Shown piece by piece: positions 8,296-17,533 of a DNA stretch of 64,000 bases. The DNA lies in NCBI RefSeq assembly GCF_015773195.1, contig NZ_JADWYK010000010.1, positions 122,680 through 186,679 on the forward strand, in the 5' to 3' direction. The translations under genes and the position numbers were made by a program. Each line of letters starts with the position of its first letter. Position 1 is the first letter of the stretch. This DNA is from Hymenobacter guriensis (lineage in GTDB: Bacteria; Bacteroidota; Bacteroidia; Cytophagales; Hymenobacteraceae). Below the pieces are notes generated by a model. The model was not told where the DNA came from and searched no databases. It saw nothing but the letters and a program-made list of their open reading frames with translations.

Positions 8296-8865
8296 ATGAC
8301 TTACGTTTTGTCCTCCCCTCCTTTCCTAGCTGACGCCGCGGCTCCCCTAAGGGGCTTTAAGGCTTACGAGTTGGATACCTCGCGCAACCCGGTGCCGTCC
8401 TACAACCGGTTCGACTTCTACAAAGTCAGCTTATTAACGGGGCACATCGTGGTGCAGTATGCCACCCGCACGCTAGAGCTCAAGGGCACACACCTGTTCT
8501 TTGCCAGCCCCCGCCTCCCTTACTCCACCCTCCTGCTCTCGGCCCAGGTGACGGGCTACGCCTGCCTGTTTACCGAGGCGTTTGTGCAGTCCAATAGCGG
8601 GCTCGTTAGCTTCCACCACTCGCCCCTGTTTCAGCCCGACGCTCTGCCCGCCTGCCCGCTCAGCAGCGAGCAAGCAATTCACTGCACCGAAGTGTTTGAA
8701 CAGATGCTGGCCGCGCAGCACAGCGGCTACATTTTCAAAGGCGAACTGCTGGCCTCTTACCTGCAACTGCTCCTGCACGAGGGAATACGGATGCAGGAGC
8801 GGTTGGAAGACCTATTCCTGCCCCGGCCGGCCGCGACGGGCAGTACCCCGCAATTGCTGGGGTAG
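8296..8865 (+). CDS. AraC-family sensor domain without its DNA-binding domain
   Basis: The 189-residue protein aligns with the N-terminal half of the complete AraC regulator at 11472: LRGFKAYE, DFYKV, TGYACLFTEAF, SYLQLLLHEGIRMQ. It stops at 8865 where the partner continues into its helix-turn-helix domain. No HTH-coding remnant is visible in any frame of the next 108 bp. It could be a truncated copy, or a ligand-binding or dimer-titrating partner of the full regulator. The site A element lies 263 nt upstream. The ATG at 8296 was chosen because it aligns best with the paralogue's start. Confidence 0.7.
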   Translation: MTYVLSSPPFLADAAAPLRGFKAYELDTSRNPVPSYNRFDFYKVSLLTGHIVVQYATRTLELKGTHLFFASPRLPYSTLLLSAQVTGYACLFTEAFVQSNSGLVSFHHSPLFQPDALPACPLSSEQAIHCTEVFEQMLAAQHSGYIFKGELLASYLQLLLHEGIRMQERLEDLFLPRPAATGSTPQLLG

Positions 8866-8973
8866 GGCCGAGCGAAGACGCGCTGGCACCCGCTTGTTTG
8901 CAGCAGAAGTTTCACCCCTGGAATTGCGGTATCCTTCCTGCCCACTCTTCCTTCTTACCACCTCGCTTAACGT

Positions 8974-9474
8974 ATGCATAGCCACCTGTTTCGCCCGGCC
9001 CTAACGCTCGGCATCCTCGCCACCCTCGTTTCCCTGACCGGTTGCGAGCAGCCCCGCCCCTCCTCAACCTCGGCCAGCGAGTCAGGGCTCATTTTTTCCA
9101 AGGGTCAACCGGCGCCCGCGGCCAACTTCACCGGTCAGGCGTGGGTGCAGAGATTAGTGGACAAGGACGATAAGTACGCCTGCGGCGCCGGCAGCGTGCA
9201 GTTTGCCCCCGGTGCCCGCTCCAACTGGCACCAGCACCCGGCCGGGCAAATCCTGCTAGTAGTGGAGGGCACGGGGCACTACCAGGAAAAGGGCAAGCCG
9301 CTGCGGGTGCTCCGCAAAGGCGACGTCATCAAGGCCCCGGCCGGCGTGGAGCACTGGCACGGCGCCGCCCCGACCTCCTCCATGACCCATGTAGCCATCA
9401 ACCCTGATTTGACGGCGGTGCCCGTCGTATGGGGCCCTCCTGTGACGGATACGGAGTATCAGGGCAAGCCCTGA
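8974..9474 (+). CDS. Cupin-domain lipoprotein
   Basis: A 166-residue lipoprotein: the signal peptide ends in the lipobox LTGC (Cys24), followed by a single cupin barrel. Cupin motif 1 is SNWHQHPAGQILLVVEGTG (His86, His88, Gln92, Glu98) and motif 2 is GDVIKAPAGVEHWHG (His127, His129), so the metal site is intact. Similar small cupins accompany carboxymuconolactone decarboxylase and aldo/keto reductase genes, both present nearby. Predicted location is the periplasmic face of a membrane. It is probably co-transcribed with 8296. Confidence 0.8.
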   Translation: MHSHLFRPALTLGILATLVSLTGCEQPRPSSTSASESGLIFSKGQPAPAANFTGQAWVQRLVDKDDKYACGAGSVQFAPGARSNWHQHPAGQILLVVEGTGHYQEKGKPLRVLRKGDVIKAPAGVEHWHGAAPTSSMTHVAINPDLTAVPVVWGPPVTDTEYQGKP

Positions 9475-9733
9475 ATGCTTGCAAGCTGCCTGGCATTCTT
9501 CCGAGCAGGGGTTACAACTGATTGTAAGATTTTTAAATAGAAACGCATGCCAGCAGTAAATAGAGCCAACGGCAACCCTATCGCCCAGCCCGCCCGCATT
9601 CGCAGCACCGTGCAGAGAGGCCTGGGCATTTTCACGGCACTGGTGACCGACCGCCGGACGGTAATATCAAGATGAACCATCTGAGTTTGTCGACTGCCAA
9701 CCCGTCCGTCGCGGCTCCCATCCCAACTAGCCC

Positions 9734-10015
9734 ATGAAAACCGCTATCTGGCAGCAGGTACTGCCGTTGCTGCCGCCTGGTGCGGCGGACCGCCAGCCAA
9801 CGAAGCCGGCCCGGCCCGACTTTGGGCTGGACCCTCTTGACTTTGTCGAGCTGGTGCTGCAGGTAGAGCGGGAGTGCGGCATTCGGTTTTCCGCCGCCGA
9901 ACTGACGGAACTGCGCATGGTCCAACTTCTACTAAGCGGCGTGGAGCGGCCACTGCGGCAGTCTTTGTCAGCTCAATTCTTCGCGCAGCTGCTCCACAAT
10001 GGCTCCTGGCTATAA
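9734..10015 (+). CDS. Acyl-carrier-protein-like protein lacking the prosthetic-group serine
   Basis: The 93-residue protein carries an ACP-like helix 2: FGLDPLDFVELVLQVERE (residues 30-47). The usual motif is DSLD, where the Ser carries 4'-phosphopantetheine. Here it reads DPLD, with Pro34 encoded by CCT, one base from the serine codon TCT. The protein therefore cannot be a normal carrier. It may be inactivated, a structural ACP mimic or a chance resemblance. No fatty-acid or polyketide genes are near. The start ATG follows about 260 bp of apparently non-coding DNA. Confidence 0.5.
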   Translation: MKTAIWQQVLPLLPPGAADRQPTKPARPDFGLDPLDFVELVLQVERECGIRFSAAELTELRMVQLLLSGVERPLRQSLSAQFFAQLLHNGSWL

Positions 10016-10280
10016 GGTGCAGGCAATTTGGTTGCGGTGCTGACCAAGTGGAGGCAGATCAGGGGCAATCGCTATTCGAAAGCCTTTGGTCGAACAGCTG
10101 GGAGGCCCATTTAAGCACTGGTTCCACCCCAGCCTCCCTGGTGGCGGACAGTTGTAAATCTTACTCCATCCATCAGCTTTAAGCGTCATACTAAAGCAAA
10201 ACGGGTGCAAATAGACCATTGGCAACCGTGTATTAGCTAGTTTACGTTGCGGTTGACAGTCAAAAGCAGGGCAGCGGCCT

Positions 10281-10309
10281 GTTTGATTTTCATACTAAAT
10301 GGTTTGATT
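10281..10309 (+). promoter_or_regulatory. AraC-type direct-repeat operator, site B
   Basis: TTTGA half-sites at 10282 and 10303 are 21 bp apart, with CATACT between them and GTTTGATT at the end. It lies 151 nt upstream of the aldo/keto reductase at 10460 and points toward it. No gene is seen between 10016 and 10459. Confidence 0.75.
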
Positions 10310-10393
10310 CTCTTTTTCTGTCCGCTCCAACGCGCCGGACCTTTGTCAGGCAAATTGGAAGCGTCTACATCGCTGCGACTACCCGAAGCGTAA

Positions 10394-11311
<918 letters not shown>

Positions 11312-11377
11312 CCCCGGGCTGGCGCAGCCCAAGGCGTCAGCACCATCAGGGAGGCACACCTCCCTAAACAGCAAGAA

Positions 11378-11411
11378 GGGGCGGCAACGGCCTATGCGTC
11401 GTTGCCGCCCC
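11378..11411 (+). terminator. Terminator between the reductase and araC-type gene
   Basis: A perfect 12-bp inverted repeat (GGGGCGGCAACG / CGTTGCCGCCCC) with a 10-nt loop. It may attenuate rather than end transcription into 11472. Confidence 0.55.
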
Positions 11412-11471
11412 AAACGGCTCTTTAATTTACCTTACTTGGCGCATCAACTGCGTGTTACCCGTCCTTTACGT

Positions 11472-12449
11472 ATGAAAGCCATGACCCACGGAGCAGCCCC
11501 TACTAACGCGCCCATCAGCAGCCATCAGGACCTAGACCCCCAGGAGTTAAAGCTCCGGGGCTTTAAGGCGTACGAGGTGGACACGGCAGCGGGCCCGAGT
11601 CATGCATACCGCCGCCGGGACTTTTACAAAGTGGCCTTGGTCACCAGCTGCTGCACCGTGGAATACGCGGACCGCAGCATTGAAATCAGCACACCGAGTT
11701 TGATGTTCGCCAACCCGCACATTCCCTATTCGGTCGAGGTACACGGCGACCGGCTGACGGGCTACTCCTGCCTGTTCACCGAGGCGTTTATGAAGGAAAA
11801 CGACCGGTCGGAAAGCCTGCAGCAGTCGCCGCTGTTTAAGGTCGGTGGCACGCCCATCCTACAGCTCAGCCCCGAACAGGTAACCTATGCCAAGGGCATC
11901 TTTGAGAAAATCCTGGCCGAGCAGGCATCGGAGTACCTCTACAAGGGCGACTTAATTCGCACCTACCTGCAATTGCTTATCCACGAGGCCTTGCGCATGC
12001 AGCCCACGGAAAGCTTCGTGCAGCACAAGAATGCTTCGTCCCGGATTACGGCCCTGTTTCTGGAGCTGCTGGAGCGGCTGTTTCCGGTGGAAACCCCCTC
12101 TCAGGCCATGCCCCTGAAAACCGCCCAGGAATTCGCCAATCAACTCGGGGTACACGTCAACCACCTCAACCGGGCGGTGAAGGAAGTGACCGGCAAGCCC
12201 ACCACCGCGCACATTGCCGAGCGGGTTATCAGCGAAGCCAAGGCCCTGCTGCACCATACCTCGTGGAGCACGGCCGAAATAGCCTACAGCCTGGGCTTCG
12301 AGTACCCCACCTACTTCAACAACTTTTTCAAGAAGCACACTGGCACCACCCCACTGGCCTTTCGGCGGGAGGCCGAACGGGTGGTGGAGGCCCAGCCCGC
12401 TGCTATTCCGGACGACCAGGCAACCCCTCTGCCCGGCGGCAGGAGCTGA
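11472..12449 (+). CDS. AraC-family transcriptional regulator
   Basis: The 325-residue protein has an N-terminal cupin-like sensing domain (about residues 20-180) and a C-terminal double helix-turn-helix: KTAQEFANQLGVHVNHLNRAVKEVTG, then STAEIAYSLGFEYPTYFNNFFKKHTG and the closing TPLAFR. I chose the ATG at 11472 (MKAMTHG); an ATG at 11478 is possible. Its N-domain is paralogous to 8296. It is the best candidate to bind the six 29-bp direct repeats in this block, because AraC proteins bind half-sites two helical turns apart. Its effector is unknown; an aldehyde or phenolic compound would fit the targets. Confidence 0.88.
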   Translation: MKAMTHGAAPTNAPISSHQDLDPQELKLRGFKAYEVDTAAGPSHAYRRRDFYKVALVTSCCTVEYADRSIEISTPSLMFANPHIPYSVEVHGDRLTGYSCLFTEAFMKENDRSESLQQSPLFKVGGTPILQLSPEQVTYAKGIFEKILAEQASEYLYKGDLIRTYLQLLIHEALRMQPTESFVQHKNASSRITALFLELLERLFPVETPSQAMPLKTAQEFANQLGVHVNHLNRAVKEVTGKPTTAHIAERVISEAKALLHHTSWSTAEIAYSLGFEYPTYFNNFFKKHTGTTPLAFRREAERVVEAQPAAIPDDQATPLPGGRS

Positions 12450-12483
12450 TAGCATCCTCCATCGGCCGGGCCGGGATTATACG

Positions 12484-12512
12484 AATCAAACGAATCAGTA
12501 AGGGTTTCAAAC
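12484..12512 (-). promoter_or_regulatory. AraC-type direct-repeat operator, site C
   Basis: TCAAA half-sites at 12486 and 12507 (21 bp apart). The element lies on the - strand, but the only downstream unit is the + strand molybdenum hydroxylase operon at 12700. It is therefore the one copy that points away from its nearest target. Confidence 0.6.
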
Positions 12513-12699
12513 AATACTGCGGGCGGGGGCAACCTCCCTACTGCCAGCCGGTATAGCCCTTATCCCGTTGCGGTTTCCGGGTGCTATCGGCGTTCCAAGC
12601 AGCGCCACCGGTACCAGCGTAGCTTGCCTTGTTACCCCGCCGCTGTGGGTATCAACGAGGGGGCTTTCCTGCTTTTCTCACCCACCATCTCGTTTTGCC

Positions 12700-13332
12700 A
12701 TGGAGTCTGACTTGTTCCCCCCTGCCGACGCCCCCAAGCCCGAAGACGGCTCGCGCCGTTCGTTCATGAAGCTATCCGGCGGCATCCTGGGTTTAGCCTT
12801 GGCGCCGCCGCTGGTCAGCCAGGCCGAGCGCCTGACAGCTTACTCCAAGGTACTCAAGGGCGCCACCGACATCACGCTGCGCGTGAACGGCCAGGCCCAC
12901 ACGGTGCGCGTGGAGCCCCGCGTAACGCTGCTTGACACCTTACGGGAGCGGCTGGACCTAACCGGCACTAAAAAAGGCTGTGACCACGGGCAGTGTGGCG
13001 CCTGTACGGTGCACGTGAATGGCCAACGCACCCTTTCCTGCCTGACGCTGGCGGTGATGGCGCAGGGCAAGGAAATCACGACCATCGAGGGCTTGGCTAA
13101 GGGCGACCAGCTGCACCCCATGCAAGCCGCTTTTCTCAAGCACGACGGCCTGCAGTGCGGCTACTGCACCCCCGGCCAGATTATGTCGGGCGTGGCCTGC
13201 GTGAAAGAAGGCCACGCCACCACCGACGCGCAGTGCCGGGAGTGGATGAGCGGCAACCTGTGCCGCTGCGGGGCTTACCCCAACATCCTGGCCGCCGTGC
13301 GCGACGTGGCCGGCCAAACCGCCCAAGGCTAA
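12700..13332 (+). CDS. paoA: [2Fe-2S] subunit of periplasmic aldehyde oxidoreductase
   Basis: The 210-residue protein starts with a Tat signal (SRRSFMK, residues 19-25, then a hydrophobic stretch). A plant-type ferredoxin domain follows, with [15 protein letters not shown] and a fourth Cys in LSCLT. The second 2Fe-2S domain has CGYCTPGQIMSG and CRCGAYPN. This matches PaoA (YagT) of the xanthine oxidase family. The Tat signal implies folded export with its partners. It is the first gene of a tight operon (5 nt to the next gene). The ATG at 12700 was chosen because it puts the Tat motif in the usual position. Confidence 0.88.
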   Translation: MESDLFPPADAPKPEDGSRRSFMKLSGGILGLALAPPLVSQAERLTAYSKVLKGATDITLRVNGQAHTVRVEPRVTLLDTLRERLDLTGTKKGCDHGQCGACTVHVNGQRTLSCLTLAVMAQGKEITTIEGLAKGDQLHPMQAAFLKHDGLQCGYCTPGQIMSGVACVKEGHATTDAQCREWMSGNLCRCGAYPNILAAVRDVAGQTAQG

Positions 13333-13337
13333 GCACC

Positions 13338-14321
13338 ATGAACGACTTCAGCTACACCCAAGCGGCCACAGCCAAGGAAGCCACGGCCCTGCGCAAGGAC
13401 ACGCCTACGGCGGCTTACATCGCGGGCGGCACTACCCTGCTGGATTTGATGAAGGCCCACCTGCAGGAGCACCCGCAGCTGGTCGACATCAACCTGCTGC
13501 CCTTCAAAGGCATCGAGCAAACCAAGGACGGTTTGCGCATCGGGGCGCTGGAAACCATGAGCGCCGTAGGCGAGCACCCGCTGGTGGTGCAGCAGTTCCC
13601 GGCCGTGTCGCAGTCCCTGCTGCTGGCGGCCTCCCCGCAGCTGCGCAACATGGCCAGCATCGGCGGCAACATCCTGCAGCGCACCCGCTGCGGCTACTTC
13701 CGCGACGCGGCCTTTCCCTGCAACAAGCGCGTCCCCGGCTCGGGCTGTCCGGCCCAAACCGGCGACAACCACAACCTGGCCATCCTGGGCGTGAGCGAAA
13801 GCTGCATTGCCAACTCCTACCCGGGCGACTTCTCCGTGGCCCTGGCCGCCTTCGACGCGGTGCTAACCCTGGAGAAGGGCAAAGGCAAGCAGCGCCAGGT
13901 GCCGCTGAATGACTTCTACCGGCTGCCCGGTAACACGCCGCACATTGAGACCGTGCTCGAACCGGGCGAGCTGATTGTGGCCATCACCCTGCCAAACGCT
14001 GCCCATGCGCAAAGCTCGACCTACCTGAAAGTGCGCGAGCGCAGCAGCTACGCTTACGCCCTGGCCTCCGCCGCCGTGGGCCTGGACGTGCAGGGTGGCA
14101 CCATCCGCGCAGCCCGCGTGGCCCTGGGCGGGGTCGGCGCGCAGCCCTGGCGCAGCCGCGAAGCCGAGCGCATCCTGACCGGGGCCCCGGCTACCGAAGC
14201 CACCTTCCGGGCCGCCGCTGCCGCTGCCTTGCAGGGTGCCCAGCCCCGCGAGCACAACGGCTACAAAGTGGAGTTGGCCCAGAACACCCTCGTGCGCGCC
14301 CTGCAGCAAGTGGCCGCGTAA
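13338..14321 (+). CDS. paoB: FAD-binding subunit of aldehyde oxidoreductase
   Basis: The 327-residue protein has the FAD domain of the xanthine dehydrogenase family (YIAGGTTLLDLMK near residue 30; ASIGGNILQRTRC near 108-120). It also has the extra cysteine-rich insertion typical of PaoB (YagS), RCGYFRD...CNKRVPGSGC, which binds a [4Fe-4S] cluster in that enzyme. It passes electrons from the molybdenum subunit to the acceptor. It starts 5 nt after paoA. Confidence 0.88.
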   Translation: MNDFSYTQAATAKEATALRKDTPTAAYIAGGTTLLDLMKAHLQEHPQLVDINLLPFKGIEQTKDGLRIGALETMSAVGEHPLVVQQFPAVSQSLLLAASPQLRNMASIGGNILQRTRCGYFRDAAFPCNKRVPGSGCPAQTGDNHNLAILGVSESCIANSYPGDFSVALAAFDAVLTLEKGKGKQRQVPLNDFYRLPGNTPHIETVLEPGELIVAITLPNAAHAQSSTYLKVRERSSYAYALASAAVGLDVQGGTIRAARVALGGVGAQPWRSREAERILTGAPATEATFRAAAAAALQGAQPREHNGYKVELAQNTLVRALQQVAA

Positions 14322-14349
14322 CCTCATCCTTTCTTTCTTCCGCCTCCCG

Positions 14350-16689
14350 ATGGATACCGAACCCCAATTCTTCGAAACCAACGCTACGCCAGGCATCGTG
14401 GGACAACCCCTGAGCCGCGTGGACGGCTGGGCGAAAGTGACCGGCCAGGCTAAGTACTCGGCCGAGTACAACCGCCTACCCGGGCTGGTGCACGCCGTGC
14501 TCAAAACCAGCGACGTGGCCAAGGGGCGCGTGACGGGCATCGACACGAGTGCCGCCCAGCGGCAGCCGGGCGTGGTGGCCATCCTCACCCACCAGAATCT
14601 GCCCAAGCCCGTCAAGGTGCCGGACTCGCAGGTAAACAAAGGGACCCTGAATTCGCCCATGGGCTTCTTCCCGATGATGACGGACGAGGTGCACTACGCC
14701 GGGCAGCCGGTGGCCATTGTGGTGGCCGACACGCTCGAGCACGCGCAGTACGCGGCCGCTTTGCTCAAGGTCACCATTGCTGCCGAAGCCCCGGTATCAT
14801 CTTACCTGGACCCCAAGGCCCAGCGCTACGTCCCGAAAAACGTCAAGGGCACGGCGGGCGTCACCAAGCGCGGCGACGCGCAGGCGGCGGTAGCCGGGGC
14901 CCCGGTGCAGCTGACGGCCACGTACCACCACGCCACCAATCACCACAACCCCATGGAGCCAGGCGCCACCACGGCCCACTGGGAGGCGCCCGACCGCCTG
15001 ACGGTGTACGACACCACCCAGGGCGTGTCGGAAACGCAGAAAACGCTGGCCCTGATGCTGGGCCTGGCTACCGAGCAGGTCCGCGTGGTGACCAAGTACC
15101 TCGGCGGCGGCTTCGGTTGCAAAGCCTGGGTATGGCCCCACGTGGTGCTCGCTCCCCTGACGGCTAAGGCCGTGGGCCGGCCGGTGAAGCTGGTGCTTTC
15201 GCGCCAGCAGCAGTACACGGGCATGGGCCACCGCGAAGAGCAGGAGCAGACGCTGCGCCTCGGCGCCACCAAGGAAGGCAAGCTGCTGGGCATCGTGCAC
15301 GAGAAAACGTCCACCACTTCGCCCTGGGACGACTACGCCGAGACGAACAGCCGCATCATCAACATGCTGTATGCGCTGCCGGCCTTTGAGTCGACCTACC
15401 ACCTGGCCAAGGCCAGCGTGATGACCTCGACCTCGACGCGGGCCCCGGGCGACATGCCCGGCTCGTTTGCATTGGAGTGCTCCATGGACGACTTGGCCTA
15501 CCAGCTCGGCCTCGACCCCATCCAGATTCGGCTGCTGAACTACGCCGAGAAAGACCCTACCAACGGCCACCCCTGGTCGAGCAAAAGCCTCAAGCAGTGC
15601 TACGCGAAAGGCGCCGAGCTCTTTGGCTGGAGCAAGCGCAACCCCAAGAACGGGCAGACCCGCGCGGGCAACACCCTGGTGGGCTGGGGCATGGCCACGG
15701 CCTCCTACCCCGTGCACAACTCGCAGGGCAACGCCCGCGTGCGCCTGTACGCCGACGGCCACGCCGTGGTGCAGGCCGGCGCCACCGACCTGGGCACGGG
15801 CACCTACACCATCATCACCCAGGTGGCCGCCGATGCGCTGGGGTTGCCGCCCGAGAACATCCGCTTTGAGCTCGGCGATACCATCCTGCCCTCGACGCAA
15901 TGGTCGGGCGGCTCCACGGCGGCAGGCCGGGTGTCCTCGTCGGTGTACCTGGCCGCCCAGGATGTATGGGAGAAGCTCATCAAACTGGCGGTCCGCGACA
16001 GAAAGTCGCCGCTGTACGGGGCCAAGGCGGCGGACGTGGTAATGGAAAAGGGGCGTCTGCAGCTGAAGGCCAAGCCGGCCACCGGCGAGGCCTTTAGCGA
16101 CATCATGAAGCGCGCCAGCCTAGGCGACGTGGAAGGCAGCGCCCAGGGGCGCTACGGCAGCGTCTACAAGGAGCCCAGTGTGGTGGCCGATGCCGACATG
16201 AACAAGGAAGAAAAGGAAGCCGCGGCCGGCTACTCCATGCACGCGTTTGGCACCCACTTCTGCGAGGTGCACGTGGACCCCGAGCTGGGCAAGGTGCGCG
16301 TCACGCGCTGGGTGAGCGTGATGAGCGCGGGCCGCATCCTCAACCCCAAAACGGCCCGCTCGCAGGTCATCGGCGGCGCCATTTTCGGCATGGGCTCCGC
16401 CCTGATGGAGCAGACCGTACGCGACCCGCACCTAGCCCGCTACACCAACGCCGACCTGGCCAACTACCACATCCCGGTCAATGCCGACATTCCGGACATG
16501 CGCGTGGAGTTCGTCGACGAGCACGACCCCCACGTGAATGCTATGGGTGTGAAAGGCATCGGCGAAATCTCCATCGTGGGCGTGACGGCGGCCATCGCCA
16601 ACGCAGTTTTCCACGCCACCGGCCGGCGTCTGCGCTCCTTGCCCATCACCCCGGACAAGGTGCTCGATGCCATGCGCCAACCCGTTTAG
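14350..16689 (+). CDS. paoC: Molybdopterin-binding catalytic subunit of aldehyde oxidoreductase
   Basis: The 779-residue protein matches PaoC (YagR): an N-terminal xanthine oxidase a/b hammerhead (about residues 15-135), then the Moco-binding domains with GGGFGCKAWVWPHVVL near 252-267, and a C-terminal stretch with VKGIGEISIVGVTAAIANAVFHATG. The Glu of GIGEISIVG is the expected catalytic base. It oxidises aldehydes to acids. Length is near normal. It lies 28 nt after paoB and 4 nt before the next gene, so the operon continues. Confidence 0.9.
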   Translation: MDTEPQFFETNATPGIVGQPLSRVDGWAKVTGQAKYSAEYNRLPGLVHAVLKTSDVAKGRVTGIDTSAAQRQPGVVAILTHQNLPKPVKVPDSQVNKGTLNSPMGFFPMMTDEVHYAGQPVAIVVADTLEHAQYAAALLKVTIAAEAPVSSYLDPKAQRYVPKNVKGTAGVTKRGDAQAAVAGAPVQLTATYHHATNHHNPMEPGATTAHWEAPDRLTVYDTTQGVSETQKTLALMLGLATEQVRVVTKYLGGGFGCKAWVWPHVVLAPLTAKAVGRPVKLVLSRQQQYTGMGHREEQEQTLRLGATKEGKLLGIVHEKTSTTSPWDDYAETNSRIINMLYALPAFESTYHLAKASVMTSTSTRAPGDMPGSFALECSMDDLAYQLGLDPIQIRLLNYAEKDPTNGHPWSSKSLKQCYAKGAELFGWSKRNPKNGQTRAGNTLVGWGMATASYPVHNSQGNARVRLYADGHAVVQAGATDLGTGTYTIITQVAADALGLPPENIRFELGDTILPSTQWSGGSTAAGRVSSSVYLAAQDVWEKLIKLAVRDRKSPLYGAKAADVVMEKGRLQLKAKPATGEAFSDIMKRASLGDVEGSAQGRYGSVYKEPSVVADADMNKEEKEAAAGYSMHAFGTHFCEVHVDPELGKVRVTRWVSVMSAGRILNPKTARSQVIGGAIFGMGSALMEQTVRDPHLARYTNADLANYHIPVNADIPDMRVEFVDEHDPHVNAMGVKGIGEISIVGVTAAIANAVFHATGRRLRSLPITPDKVLDAMRQPV

Positions 16690-16693
16690 AGCC

Positions 16694-17452
16694 ATGAGAA
16701 AAATCGCATTGCACTTCCTGAGTCTTGCTGGCCTGCTGCTGCTTTTGGGGTGGCCCGCGCAAGCAACAAGCCTTGACTCGGCGCCCGACGCGCTGACGGC
16801 TCGTCAACAGGCCATCGTTACCATCTCGGCCCTCACGGCCAAAGGCGACTTGCCCCGGCTGCATAAGGCCTTAGGGGATGGCCTGGCGGCGGGCCTGACT
16901 GTGAACGAGGAAAAGGAGGTGCTGGTGCACCTCTACGCCTATTGCGGCTTTCCGCGCAGTCTCAACGGCCTCAACACGCTGATAAAAGTGCTCGCGGAGC
17001 GCAAAGCCAACGGCATCACCGACGTGATGGGCAAAGAAGCCTCGCCCATCACCAGCACCGCGCCCAAGTATGAACGAGGCAAAAAGAACCTGGAAACGCT
17101 CACTGGCAAACCCGAAACCGGCCCCAAGACGGGGTACGCGGCCTTAAGCCCCGAAATCGAAGTGTTTCTCAAGGAGCATTTGTTTGCCGACCTTTTTGAG
17201 CGCGACGTGCTCACGTTTACGGAGCGGGAGCTGGTCACCATTGCCGCGCTGGTGAGCCTGGGCGGCGTGGAGCCGATGCTCCAGTCGCACCTGGGCATCG
17301 GGCTGCACCTCGGGTTAACCCCCACCCAACTCCGGCAGCTGCTGCAGGTGGAGGAAACAAGCATTGGCAAAAAAGAAGCCGATGCCGGCCGGGCCGTGCT
17401 CACAAAGGTGTTGGAAACCAGCAAACAGTCCGGCGCGCCCATGCAGAAATAA
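16694..17452 (+). CDS. Exported carboxymuconolactone decarboxylase-like protein
   Basis: The 252-residue protein has a signal peptide (MRKIALHFLSLAGLLLLLGWPAQA) followed by two carboxymuconolactone decarboxylase-like repeats. The first is LTARQQAIVTISALTAKGDLPRLHKAL..GL.VNEEKEVLVHLYAYCGFPRSLN; the second is LTFTERELVTIAALVSLGGVEPMLQSHLGIGLHLGLT. These are all-helical AhpD-like domains. The first repeat keeps a single Cys (YCGFP) rather than a CxxC pair, so peroxidase activity is doubtful. It is translationally adjacent to paoC and probably part of the operon. Confidence 0.8.
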   Translation: MRKIALHFLSLAGLLLLLGWPAQATSLDSAPDALTARQQAIVTISALTAKGDLPRLHKALGDGLAAGLTVNEEKEVLVHLYAYCGFPRSLNGLNTLIKVLAERKANGITDVMGKEASPITSTAPKYERGKKNLETLTGKPETGPKTGYAALSPEIEVFLKEHLFADLFERDVLTFTERELVTIAALVSLGGVEPMLQSHLGIGLHLGLTPTQLRQLLQVEETSIGKKEADAGRAVLTKVLETSKQSGAPMQK

Positions 17453-17533
17453 AACGCAACCCAAGCTCTATAAGCCAGAGCAGCAAGCACGCCAGTTTAT
17501 CGGGTGCTGCGCTGCTGTGCCCCATATTCTGCT

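Noticed and set aside
14797..15900. 367-codon open frame on the - strand inside the paoC gene
   Set aside because: It lies antisense to a clearly homologous gene in very GC-rich DNA. Its Gly/Arg/His-rich, repetitive composition is typical of a shadow frame.
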